Of a stretch of DNA of 64,000 nt, positions 1 to 7,334 are shown piece by piece; within the stretch, counting starts at the first letter, position 1, and every line of letters begins with the position of its first letter. The DNA is from Streptomyces humidus (GTDB lineage Bacteria > Actinomycetota > Actinomycetes > Streptomycetales > Streptomycetaceae). The notes beneath the pieces were generated by a model that had not been told where the DNA came from, made no database searches, and saw nothing but the letters and a program-made list of their open reading frames with translations. A program made the position numbers and the translations under genes. The stretch covers positions 106,538 through 170,537 of the forward strand of contig NZ_BMTL01000023.1 in assembly GCF_014649655.1 (NCBI RefSeq), in the 5' to 3' direction.

Positions 1-1
1 G

Positions 2-118
2 GAACCGCCGCGCGCCGCCGTCGCACGTCCCGAGGACGTCGTCGTCATCGTCTCCCGGCGCGGGACCCCCCTGTGGCGGGTGGTGCAGGAGATCGAGACG
101 GCCCTGGGGCGCGACTGA
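2..118 (+). CDS. C-terminal end of a protein of unknown function (partial)
   Basis: Only the last 38 codons are in the window, read in the frame that ends at the TGA at 116-118. The visible tail holds a hydrophobic strand (EDVVVIVS) followed by a short amphipathic helix (TPLWRVVQEIETAL). That is too little to name a family. The next gene lies on the same strand about 160 bases downstream, so the two need not share a transcript. Confidence 0.45.
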   Translation, partial: EPPRAAVARPEDVVVIVSRRGTPLWRVVQEIETALGRD

Positions 119-279
119 CCACCGGAAGAACCCTCCATTTCAGGGGTACGCAGTGCCTTTACGAGTGGCACTGAGTGCCATACCCTGTGGGCGTGCACGG
201 CGGCACGGTCGACCGGGCACGTCCGTGCACGGGTGAACCGCGCACGTGGATTCCGGCCGAGTGCAGGGAGTTGACCCGC

Positions 280-693
280 GTGTACCACCACTCAGGAAAC
301 GTCGTCCAGCAGGCCGCCGGCTCCGCGGCGGGCCTCCTCGACCGCGTGAGCGCCGACGGCGACGCGATCCTCTTCCAGCGCTGCACCTGGTGCGGCACCG
401 CCATGTACCACCGTCTGCTGTGTCCGGTCTGCCAGGGCAGCGACCTGCGCACGGAGCGCAGCGAGGGCGCCGGGACGGTGCGCCACGCCACCGTGGTGCA
501 CCGCAACACCCCTTCCGCGCGCAACGTGTCGCTCGTCGAGATGGCCGAGGGGTTCGTCGTCCGCGGCCGGGTCATGGGCCCGCTGATCGGCATCCACAGC
601 GGCGACCGCGTCCGCCTGTCCACCGTCAAGGACCCGGTGCGGGGCGAGCCGGTCTTCCGGCTCCTCGACGAGCCGTACCGGGCCTGGCACTAG
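280..693 (+). CDS. Zn-ribbon / OB-fold protein (DUF35 type)
   Basis: This small soluble protein carries a rubredoxin-like zinc ribbon, CTWCGTAMYHRLLCPVC, in which two CxxC pairs are separated by ten residues. A beta-rich OB-fold half follows (from about GTVRHATVVHRN to VFRLLDEP). Proteins of this architecture usually act as acyl-CoA-binding partners of thiolases or thioester-metabolising enzymes, but no thiolase is adjacent here. I chose the GTG at 280 because AGGGAG at 264-269 sits about ten bases upstream. An in-frame ATG at 175 would add 35 residues that look like untranslated leader. The gene converges with the flavoprotein gene at 855 across a strong palindromic terminator. Confidence 0.75.
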   Translation: MYHHSGNVVQQAAGSAAGLLDRVSADGDAILFQRCTWCGTAMYHRLLCPVCQGSDLRTERSEGAGTVRHATVVHRNTPSARNVSLVEMAEGFVVRGRVMGPLIGIHSGDRVRLSTVKDPVRGEPVFRLLDEPYRAWH

Positions 694-769
694 GTTCCAC
701 GGCACCGGTCCGGTCTGCCGGCCCTTCCTGCCGCTGCCGGACGCCCCGAGGGCGGCCGCCCCGGTCGTG

Positions 770-787
770 GGCGCGCCATGGCGCGCC
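770..787. repeat. 18-bp perfect palindrome (AscI-NcoI-AscI-like core)
   Basis: GGCGCGCCATGGCGCGCC is a perfect self-complementary sequence 77 bases after the DUF35-type stop. It lies about 25 bases before the larger palindrome at 812-847. It could be part of the 3-prime-end processing structure of the upstream transcript or a protein-binding site. The sequence gives no further clue. Confidence 0.5.
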
Positions 788-811
788 GGGACAGAGGGAG
801 CCGGAGAGAGG

Positions 812-847
812 GGAGGGGGCACGGACCGCGCGGTCCGTGCCCCCTCC
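812..847. terminator. bidirectional terminator between convergent genes
   Basis: A perfect 36-bp palindrome lies between the convergent genes ending at 693 and 855. Each arm is 18 bases (left arm starts GGAGGGGGCACGG) and there is essentially no loop. It is flanked by purine-rich sequence on the left and has no T-tract, as is common for actinobacterial terminators. The location only eight bases from the stop of the minus-strand gene supports a shared terminator. Confidence 0.8.
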
Positions 848-854
848 GCGTGCG

Positions 855-1235
855 TCACAGCGTGATGCGGATCCCCACGGTCCCGTCCGGGCCGCGGCGC
901 AGTCTGCTGCCGAGCAGCGTGAGCCGCCCCACGAGGCCGTACTTGCGGGCCAGCAGGGTCCGATAGCGGGCGGTGGTCTGCGCGTCGCAGATCTCCGCCG
1001 TCGCCGGGACCTGTGCGCCGGTGGGCTTCCCGCGGACGTCGCACGGGCCGACGAGGACGTCGCCGCGGGCCCGGATCCGCTTGACCTTCCAGGCGTCGGC
1101 GGCCGACCAGGCCCCGAGCGCGTCGCCGTCGCGCACCACCCACACGGGGGTGGCCACCCCGGTCCCGTTCTTCCGGTAGCTGGTGATCAGCAGGTACTTG
1201 CCCGCGGCCAGCCGGTCGATCGCCTTCTCTGCCAT
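855..1235 (-). CDS. PPOX-class flavin/F420-dependent oxidoreductase
   Basis: This 126-residue protein has the split-barrel pattern of the pyridoxamine-phosphate-oxidase-like family. It opens with LAAGKYLLITSYRKNGTGVATPVWVV, followed by a strand and loop (DVLVGPCDVRGKP) and a C-terminal IRITL strand. Family members of this length bind FMN or F420 and reduce diverse substrates, so the substrate cannot be read from sequence. The ATG at 1235 was chosen because TACACT lies exactly six bases upstream of it. That spacing fits a -10 element for a leaderless transcript. A longer reading upstream would have atypical composition. Confidence 0.75.
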   Translation of the reverse strand: MAEKAIDRLAAGKYLLITSYRKNGTGVATPVWVVRDGDALGAWSAADAWKVKRIRARGDVLVGPCDVRGKPTGAQVPATAEICDAQTTARYRTLLARKYGLVGRLTLLGSRLRRGPDGTVGIRITL

Positions 1236-1408
1236 GTCCGCAGTGTAGGCAGCGGAGGGGGCCGGGGCCGGGCGGGCCGCGGACTGCGAGGTGATCACTT
1301 CCGGGCTGAACGCCGGAGCACCCATGCACGTATCCAGGGTGAGGGCGCTCAACGACCGGAGAGCCCCGCGGTGTTCAGGCCGCGCGTTCAGGGTTTCGGG
1401 AGCCATGC

Positions 1409-2806
1409 ATGAGGCACGTACGACGACGGACCGTCCGGCGAATGACCCGGCTGGCGGCGGTCGGCGGACTCCTCCTGGGAGGGGCCATGGTCACGCAGGC
1501 GGCGATGGCGAGCGAGCCGCCCGCCGCGACGGCGACGGTGCGCAGCGCCGCCGCGCCCGTCGTCAGCAATCCGGGGGCGGCCCTCGTCAAGAAGCTCGGC
1601 GCCGCGCGCACCGCGGGCACCTGGATCAACGACGACGGACGGCCGGTGGTCGCGGTCACCGACGAGGAGACGGCCGACGCCGTCCGGGCGTCGGGCGTCG
1701 AGGCGAAGGTCGTCTCGCACAGCATGAACGAGCTGAAGTCGGCCACGGCGACCCTGCGGTCGGCGCCCAAGGTGCCCGGCACGGCCTGGGTGATGGACTA
1801 CCGGACCAACCAGGTCGTCGTGCAGGCCGACAAGACGGTGTCGGCCGCCGACTGGTCGCGGCTGACGGACACGGCCGCCGGCATCGGCAGCTTCGTGCGC
1901 ATGGAGCGCACCGCCGGCGCGTTCACCACCCGGATCAACGGCGCGCAGCCCATCCTGTCGACCGGCGGACGCTGCTCGGCCGGCTTCAACGTGACGAACG
2001 GCAAGAGCGACTTCATCCTCACCGCCGGGCACTGCGGCCCGACCGGTTCGGCCTGGTTCTCCGACAACCAGGCCGAGCAGCAGGTGGGCCAGACGGTGAA
2101 CTCCAACTTCCCCGGCAGCGACTTCTCGCTGGTGCAGTACGCGAACGGCAAGGCCGGCGACGGCGCCGACGTGGTGGCGATCGGCAACGGCAACGGGGTG
2201 CGCATCACGGGCGCCGGTGACGCGGCCGTGGGCCAGCGGGTGTTCCGCAGCGGCAGCACCAGCGGGCTGCACGACGGCCAGGTCACCGGTCTGGACGCGA
2301 CGGTGAACTACCCCGAGGGCACGGTCAGCGGGCTCATCGAGACGAACGTGTGCGCCGAGCCGGGCGACAGCGGCGGCCCGATGTTCTCCGACGGCATCGC
2401 CCTCGGCGTCACCTCCGGCGGCAGCGGCGACTGCAAGACCGGGGGCACGACGTTCTTCCAGCCGGTCACCGACGCACTGGCCCAGCTCGGCGGCGTCCAG
2501 TTGATCGTGGCCGCCCCCTCCGCCGGCGCCCAGGGCGCCACGCAGGGCTCCTCGGCCGGTCCCGCGCCGGCCTCCTCCCCCACCCAGGCGGCGATCGCCC
2601 CGGGCTCCGCCTCCCCCGGCACGACGACGCCGGTGACGGGCGGCGGCAACGTGTCCCTGGCCGCGCGGCTCACCGACCCGAGGAACATCGGCCCCGGGCT
2701 GCTGGTCATCGCGGGCAGCATGGTCGCCCTGGTCGCGACCCGGTACTTCCGCGCCGAACAGGACCGTAAGGCCTACCAGCGCTACTACTCGGCGACCTGG
2801 GGGTGA
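1409..2806 (+). CDS. S1-family (streptogrisin-like) serine protease with C-terminal membrane anchor
   Basis: The 465-residue precursor has a twin-arginine-rich N-terminus and a hydrophobic signal (LAAVGGLLLGGAMVTQAA), then a pro-region of about 130 residues. The chymotrypsin-fold domain has all three catalytic residues: His in TAGHCG, Asp in GSDFSLVQY and Ser in EPGDSGGPMF. A Ser/Pro/Thr-rich linker follows, and near the C-terminus is a single transmembrane helix (IGPGLLVIAGSMVALVATRYF) with a positively charged tail. Most streptogrisins are fully secreted, so this one is probably tethered to the outside of the membrane. GGGAG at 1398-1402 supports the ATG at 1409. It resembles the second protease of the window at 36148-37623 but lacks that protein's repeat tail. 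Confidence 0.88.
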   Translation: MRHVRRRTVRRMTRLAAVGGLLLGGAMVTQAAMASEPPAATATVRSAAAPVVSNPGAALVKKLGAARTAGTWINDDGRPVVAVTDEETADAVRASGVEAKVVSHSMNELKSATATLRSAPKVPGTAWVMDYRTNQVVVQADKTVSAADWSRLTDTAAGIGSFVRMERTAGAFTTRINGAQPILSTGGRCSAGFNVTNGKSDFILTAGHCGPTGSAWFSDNQAEQQVGQTVNSNFPGSDFSLVQYANGKAGDGADVVAIGNGNGVRITGAGDAAVGQRVFRSGSTSGLHDGQVTGLDATVNYPEGTVSGLIETNVCAEPGDSGGPMFSDGIALGVTSGGSGDCKTGGTTFFQPVTDALAQLGGVQLIVAAPSAGAQGATQGSSAGPAPASSPTQAAIAPGSASPGTTTPVTGGGNVSLAARLTDPRNIGPGLLVIAGSMVALVATRYFRAEQDRKAYQRYYSATWG

Positions 2807-2998
2807 CCCCGCCCGAGTGCCGCCCGGGGCGGTGAACCGGGGGGCGGACGGGCCTCGGGCGGCGGGCAGGCGCGGCGGACGAGGCCGGTACAAAGGGAGA
2901 GGAAGAGGAGCCCGTGCGCCCGGGGGCTCTTCAGACGAGGGCCCCGAGGCGCGGCCCCGGGGCCGGTGGAACGCCGGGCCGACCCGCCGGGCCGACCT

Positions 2999-3169
2999 TC
3001 AAGCCGCCTCGCCGGGCTGTGGAGCGGCGGCCCACTCCAGGACGAGCCGCTGGTACTCCTCGCGCTGCTCGACGCTCAGTGTCCCGCCGGACCGGAACCA
3101 CAGGGCCCGGATCTCCTCGTTGACCTCGGCCGCCGATCGCTCGGAGCGGGTTTCAACAGTGGTGGACAT
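2999..3169 (-). CDS. small hypothetical protein, 56 aa
   Basis: This is a short acidic, helix-rich protein (core AAEVNEEIRALWFRSGGTLS then VEQREEYQRLVLEWAAA) with no cysteines or membrane segments. The reading frame has strong GC bias at third positions and an ATG at 3169. I do not recognise a family, and the two predicted amphipathic helices suggest a small binding or regulatory protein. The next gene in the same direction starts 340 bases upstream behind a terminator, so this gene is probably transcribed alone. Confidence 0.5.
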   Translation of the reverse strand: MSTTVETRSERSAAEVNEEIRALWFRSGGTLSVEQREEYQRLVLEWAAAPQPGEAA

Positions 3170-3450
3170 GATGTGAATCTTAGGGCGTCCGGCGTGAAGG
3201 CCGCGTGAGTCATACCCAATAAAGCGGACATACCGGACGTGTTGCTGATCACGTCCTCTGTCAACCCCTTCGGCGCAGATCGCGGCGACATCGACGCCGT
3301 CGAGGTGACCGGGCTCACGTGCATGACGGGTGAGACGAGCCGGTACAACCCGGCGACCGTGCACGCGCGCAACCAGATCGCCGAGGGCGCCTTCGGGCGA
3401 AGTCCGCGCGGCAAGGCGGCATACGGCTGGACACACCGGACTTCGGGGAC
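3170..3450. other. non-coding stretch upstream of the 56-aa gene
   Basis: About 280 bases with lower GC content (for example CCCAATAAAGCGGACATACC near 3217-3236) and no convincing reading frame. It must hold the promoter of the minus-strand 56-residue gene. I could not assign -35 and -10 boxes with confidence. Confidence 0.5.
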
Positions 3451-3498
3451 GCTCCTGAGGCGGCCCGGGTCGCCGGGGACCCGGGCCGCCTCAGGAGC
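3451..3498 (-). terminator. terminator of the L,D-transpeptidase gene
   Basis: A perfect 21-bp stem (arms 3451-3471 and 3478-3498, starting GCTCCTGAGGCGGCCC) closes a six-base loop. It begins ten bases after the stop codon of the minus-strand L,D-transpeptidase gene. It is the strongest hairpin in this part of the window. Confidence 0.9.
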
Positions 3499-3508
3499 GT
3501 GCGCGGTC

Positions 3509-4204
3509 TCAGGTGCCCGGCTTGCGGCCGTACACGAAGACGTCGTCGCCGGTCTTCAGCAGGGACCAGTACTTCTTGGCGGTCGTCGACGTCATGTTGA
3601 CGCAGCCGTGGGAGCCCGGCGGGTTCCACATGCTCAGGCCGACCGAGTGAAAGGCCTGCCCGCCGTCGAAGAACTGGCTGTACGGCATGGGCACGTTGTA
3701 GATGGTCGAGACGTGGTTGAGGTGACGCCAGTAGATCTTCTTCAGACCGGTGCGGGTCTCGTACCCGTCCCGCCCGGTGCGGACCGGGACGGGCCCGTAG
3801 ACGAGCCTGCTGCCGTCCTGGATCCAGCTGATCTGCAGGGTGAGGTTCACGCAGGCGATACGGCCCTTGTTGGTCGGGCACTTGCCGGCCTTGTTGGGCT
3901 TGTTGCCGACCGCCTTCTGCTTGTTCATCAGGTCCATCACGCCCCAGGTGACGGGCCCGGCGTAGCCGATGCTGGGCGTGATGCCGTGCTTGTTCTGGAA
4001 GGCGCGGACGGCGCTGCAGTCGGCGGCGGACTGCTTTCCGTCGACAGGCCGGCCGAGGAACTTCTCCACCTGCTTCTGGTACGGCCCGGCCTGCGTCGTA
4101 CAGCTCGCGGCCTGCGCCGGCGCCGCGCCCAGCGCGAGCGTCAGCGGTGCCACGAGTCCCGTGACCCCCAGCGCGACGACCCCTCGTCTGCGTATGTCCC
4201 CCAT
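3509..4204 (-). CDS. secreted L,D-transpeptidase with peptidoglycan-binding domain
   Basis: The 231-residue protein begins with a signal peptide containing an RRR run and the hydrophobic stretch VVALGVTGLVAPLTLALG, cut near AQA-AS. A peptidoglycan-binding-like domain follows (about 35-95, VEKFLGRPVDGKQSAADCSAVRAFQNKHG). The YkuD catalytic domain ends with the motif GSHGCVNM, which contains the nucleophilic cysteine and its histidine. Such enzymes make 3-3 cross-links in actinobacterial peptidoglycan or attach proteins to it. The gene stands alone, with a strong terminator ten bases after its stop. The start is the ATG at 4204, immediately before the basic residues of the signal peptide. Confidence 0.88.
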   Translation of the reverse strand: MGDIRRRGVVALGVTGLVAPLTLALGAAPAQAASCTTQAGPYQKQVEKFLGRPVDGKQSAADCSAVRAFQNKHGITPSIGYAGPVTWGVMDLMNKQKAVGNKPNKAGKCPTNKGRIACVNLTLQISWIQDGSRLVYGPVPVRTGRDGYETRTGLKKIYWRHLNHVSTIYNVPMPYSQFFDGGQAFHSVGLSMWNPPGSHGCVNMTSTTAKKYWSLLKTGDDVFVYGRKPGT

Positions 4205-4403
4205 GGCTGCCCTCTCCCTGGCATGGTGTGTCGTTCTCGCAGTGGTAGACCGCTCTGCGCGGGCGGCGGTTGTACGACGACGCATGCTGTGACGAAACAG
4301 TGAAGTTCGCCGTCCGCCCGGTCGGCCCGGCGCTGCCCGCGCCCGCCGGGCCGACCACGGCCGACGGACGCCGGGCGGGAGCGAACGCCGGGAGGGCGGC
4401 GGC

Positions 4404-5318
4404 TCAGCGGTAGCCGGTGGTGTCCGCCGGCTTTCCCGCGTCCTGGACCTCGACCAGATAGCGCCAGGCGTCCGGCCGGCTCCCGTCGAGGTCGGTGAAG
4501 CCGAACTCCCGGGCGAGGCCGCCGCTGGAGAGGGACTGCCCGTTGAACCGGGCGACGCCGGGGTCGGCGGCGAGGGCGGCGACGGCCCGGCCGACGAAGC
4601 GGGGCGTCTCGGAGATCGCGAAGTGCGGGACGCGGTCGAGGGCGTCACGCCAGTTGTCCTCGCGGACGCCGAACTGGTCGAGCATCAGCTCCGAGCGCAT
4701 CCAGCCCGGGGTGAGCGCGACGGCGGTGGCCCCGCGTGGCCCGATCTCGTGGGCGAGGGCGAACGCCATGCGCAGGACGGACGTCTTGGCGAGGTCGTAG
4801 AAGAGGTTCACACGGTAGGTGTCGCGGTTGTACTCGGCGGTGCCGTCGGTCATCTCGACGACGAGGCCGCCCGGCCGGCGCAGCAGCAGCGGAAGGGCGT
4901 GGTGGCTGGTGACGGCGTGGGTCTCGACGGCGAGCCGGAGCAGCCGCAGCCCGTTGTCGAGGTCGTGCTCCCAGACCGGGGTGTCCCACTCGAAGAGCTT
5001 CTCGCCGCCCCAGACGTCGTTGACGAGGACGTCGAGGCGGTCCTGTTCGCGTGCGATGCGGTCGACGAGGGCGCGGACCCGCGCGGGGTCGAGGTGGTCG
5101 GTGGGGACGGCGATGCCGCGGCCCCCCGCCTCGGTGACCAGGTCGGCGGTGTCCTCGATCGTCTCGGGGCGGTCGTACTCCGAGCGCCCCTCTCGGGTGC
5201 TGCGTCCGGTCACGTAGACGGTGGCGCCGGCCGCCCCCAGCTCCACGGCGATGCCCCGTCCCGCACCCCGGGTGGCCCCCGCCACCAGTGCGACCTTGCC
5301 TTCCAGCGGCCCAGACAT
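4404..5318 (-). CDS. short-chain dehydrogenase/reductase (SDR)
   Basis: The 304-residue Rossmann-fold oxidoreductase opens with the cofactor motif GATRGAGRG (TGxxxGxG type). A basic residue after the second strand (YVTGRSTR) suggests NADP(H). NDVWGG replaces the usual NNAG of the fourth strand. The catalytic Tyr and Lys are placed in DTYRVNLFYDLAKTSVLR (YDLAK fits YxxxK). It is longer than classical SDRs (about 250 residues). GGGAGG lies seven bases before the ATG. The substrate is unknown. It lies upstream of nothing obviously related and is separated by 133 bases from the formaldehyde operon. Confidence 0.82.
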   Translation of the reverse strand: MSGPLEGKVALVAGATRGAGRGIAVELGAAGATVYVTGRSTREGRSEYDRPETIEDTADLVTEAGGRGIAVPTDHLDPARVRALVDRIAREQDRLDVLVNDVWGGEKLFEWDTPVWEHDLDNGLRLLRLAVETHAVTSHHALPLLLRRPGGLVVEMTDGTAEYNRDTYRVNLFYDLAKTSVLRMAFALAHEIGPRGATAVALTPGWMRSELMLDQFGVREDNWRDALDRVPHFAISETPRFVGRAVAALAADPGVARFNGQSLSSGGLAREFGFTDLDGSRPDAWRYLVEVQDAGKPADTTGYR

Positions 5319-5451
5319 GTCCGGCCTCCCTGTTCCTGTGTCCTCGCGGCAGTGGTGTTCGCCTCGATGGTCCAGGGAAAACCGGACGTCTTCTGTCGCC
5401 TTTCGGCGGCTCTCACCCGGCCGGGTGTCGAGCCGCCTCCTGCGCTATGGA

Positions 5452-6081
5452 TCAGTGCCCCCGGGCGATCCACTCCTCCAGGTGCGGCGCCTCGTCCCCG
5501 ATGGTGGTCTCGTCCCCGTGTCCGGTCAGCACCCGCGTCCCGGGCGGGAGGGCGAGCAGCCGGTCCCTGATGGAGGTGATGATCGTCGGGAAGTGGGAGT
5601 AGGAGCGGCCGGTCGCGCCGGGGCCGCCCTGGAAGAGGGTGTCGCCGGTGAACAGCACTCCCAGTCCCTCGTCGTACAGGCACACCGCGCCGGGCGCGTG
5701 CCCGGGAGTGTGCAGGACGGTCAGGTCGGCGCCCGCGGCCTCGATGACCTGGCCGTCGACGAGGTGGGCGTCCGGTTCGCGGTCGGGGTGGGTGAGCCTC
5801 CACAGCGGGAGGTCGTCGGGGTGCAGCCAGATGGTCGCGCCCGTGAGGTCCGCGAGGGCGGGGGCGGCGCCGATGTGGTCGTTGTGGGCGTGGGTGCAGA
5901 CGATGGCGGTCAGCCGCCGGTCGCCGACGGCCTCGGCGATGGCGGCGGCGTCGTGGGCGGCGTCGATGACGACGGCCTCGTGGTCGTCGCCGACGATCCA
6001 CACGTTGTTGTCCACGTCCCAGGTGCCGCCGTCGAGGCTGAACTGGCCCGAGGTGACGAGTCGTTCGATACGCGCGGCCAT
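5452..6081 (-). CDS. MBL-fold hydrolase, probable S-formylmycothiol/thioester hydrolase partner of MscR
   Basis: This 209-residue metallo-beta-lactamase-fold protein shows the metal motif HAHNDHIG (HxHxDH), a further His in HTPGHAPG, the bridging Asp in FTGDTLF and a late His in LTGHGDE. That is the full glyoxalase-II-like ligand set. It directly follows the mycothiol-dependent dehydrogenase. The stop codon of that gene overlaps the start here (TGATG, with an alternative GTG three bases further upstream). Paired genes of this kind are known in actinobacteria, for example next to mscR in Mycobacterium. Hydrolysis of S-formylmycothiol or another mycothiol thioester is inferred from this pairing, not from the sequence alone. 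Confidence 0.82.
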   Translation of the reverse strand: MAARIERLVTSGQFSLDGGTWDVDNNVWIVGDDHEAVVIDAAHDAAAIAEAVGDRRLTAIVCTHAHNDHIGAAPALADLTGATIWLHPDDLPLWRLTHPDREPDAHLVDGQVIEAAGADLTVLHTPGHAPGAVCLYDEGLGVLFTGDTLFQGGPGATGRSYSHFPTIITSIRDRLLALPPGTRVLTGHGDETTIGDEAPHLEEWIARGH

Positions 6082-7166
6082 CACAGCACCACCACCGAAC
6101 GCAGGACGTCCCCGTGGTGCATCCGCTCGAACGCCTTCTCCACCTCGTCCAGCCGGATCGTCTCGGTCACGAACGCGCCGAGATCCAGCCGCCCTTGCAG
6201 ATGCAGGTCGATCAGCATCGGGAAGTCGCGGGAGGGCAGACAGTCGCCGTACCAGGAGGACTTCAGCGCGCCACCGCGTCCGAACACGTCCAGCAGGGGG
6301 AGTTCGAGTTTCATCTCCGGCGTGGGCACGCCGACGAGGACGACCGTGCCGGCGAGGTCGCGGGCGTAGAACGCCTGCCGGTACGTCTCCGGCCGGCCGA
6401 CCGCCTCGATCACCACGTCCGCGCCGAACCCGCCGGTGAGTTCGCGGATCGCCTCGACCGCGTCCGTCGTCCTGGAGTTCACGGTGTGCGTGGCGCCCAT
6501 GCCGCGCGCCGTGTCCAGCTTGCGGTCGTCGACGTCGACGGCGATGATCTTCGCCGCGCCGGCCAGCCTCGATCCCGCGATCGCCGCGTCGCCGACGCCG
6601 CCGCAGCCGATGACCGCGACCGAGTCACCGCGGCCGACGGCGCCGGTGTTGATCGCGGCGCCGATGCCCGCCATGACCCCGCAGCCCAGCAGACCCGCCA
6701 CCGCCGGCGACACCGACGCGTCGACCTTCGTGCACTGTCCGGCCGCGACCAGCGTCTTCTCCGCGAACGCGCCGATGCCCAGGGCCGGGGAGAGCTCGGT
6801 GCCGTCGGTGAGGGTCATCCGCTGCTCGGCGTTGTGGGTGTCGAAGCAATACCAGGGGCGCCCGCGCAGACAGGCACGGCACCGGCCGCACACGGCCCGC
6901 CAGTTCAGGATGACGAAGTCACCCGGCGCGACGTCCGCGACGCCCTCCCCGACCGACTCCACCACGCCGGCCGCCTCGTGGCCGAGCAGGAACGGGAACT
7001 CGTCGTTGATGCCGCCCTGCTTGTAGTGCAGGTCGGTGTGGCAGACCCCGCAGGCCTGGATCTTCACCACTGCTTCGCCCGGGCCGGGGTCCGGGATCAC
7101 GATCGTCTCCACGCGCACCGGCTCGTCTCGGCCCGGCGCGATCACTCCGCGCACTTCCTGCGGCAT
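6081..7166 (-). CDS. mscR: S-(hydroxymethyl)mycothiol dehydrogenase (formaldehyde detoxification)
   Basis: The 361-residue zinc-dependent medium-chain alcohol dehydrogenase has catalytic zinc ligands in ACGVCHTDL and GHEAAGVVE. Its four structural-zinc cysteines are in CGRCRACLRGRPWYC, and the Rossmann glycines are in GCGGVGDAA. Length, the GVCHTDLHYKQG motif and the neighbouring MBL hydrolase fit the mycothiol-dependent formaldehyde dehydrogenase group. These enzymes oxidise the formaldehyde-mycothiol adduct to S-formylmycothiol with NAD. The pair forms a two-gene operon on the minus strand and shares a 168-bp divergent promoter region with the ABC exporter at 7335. Confidence 0.88.
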   Translation of the reverse strand: MPQEVRGVIAPGRDEPVRVETIVIPDPGPGEAVVKIQACGVCHTDLHYKQGGINDEFPFLLGHEAAGVVESVGEGVADVAPGDFVILNWRAVCGRCRACLRGRPWYCFDTHNAEQRMTLTDGTELSPALGIGAFAEKTLVAAGQCTKVDASVSPAVAGLLGCGVMAGIGAAINTGAVGRGDSVAVIGCGGVGDAAIAGSRLAGAAKIIAVDVDDRKLDTARGMGATHTVNSRTTDAVEAIRELTGGFGADVVIEAVGRPETYRQAFYARDLAGTVVLVGVPTPEMKLELPLLDVFGRGGALKSSWYGDCLPSRDFPMLIDLHLQGRLDLGAFVTETIRLDEVEKAFERMHHGDVLRSVVVL

Positions 7167-7334
7167 TGCAGCCCCTTTCCTCGTCGGTCGTCCGTCCCGA
7201 GGCCGACCCTACGCGTGACTGATCGGTAAGGGCACGGGCGACGGGGCCGACCGGCGCCGCGAACCCGTACCCGGGGCCACGCGCGGTGGCCGCCGTCGTA
7301 GCCTGGTGCTTCCGCCGAACCCCCGAGGAGCCTC

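Noticed and set aside
246..1412. Long plus-strand open frame of 388 codons crossing the DUF35-type and PPOX-type genes
   Set aside because: It is Arg/Pro/Gly-rich with no domain pattern and lies out of frame over two well-supported genes. It is a high-GC shadow.
3239..4303. Plus-strand frame of 354 codons opposite the L,D-transpeptidase
   Set aside because: The transpeptidase on the other strand has a signal peptide and the SHGCVNM catalytic motif. The plus frame has no domain and crosses the terminator.
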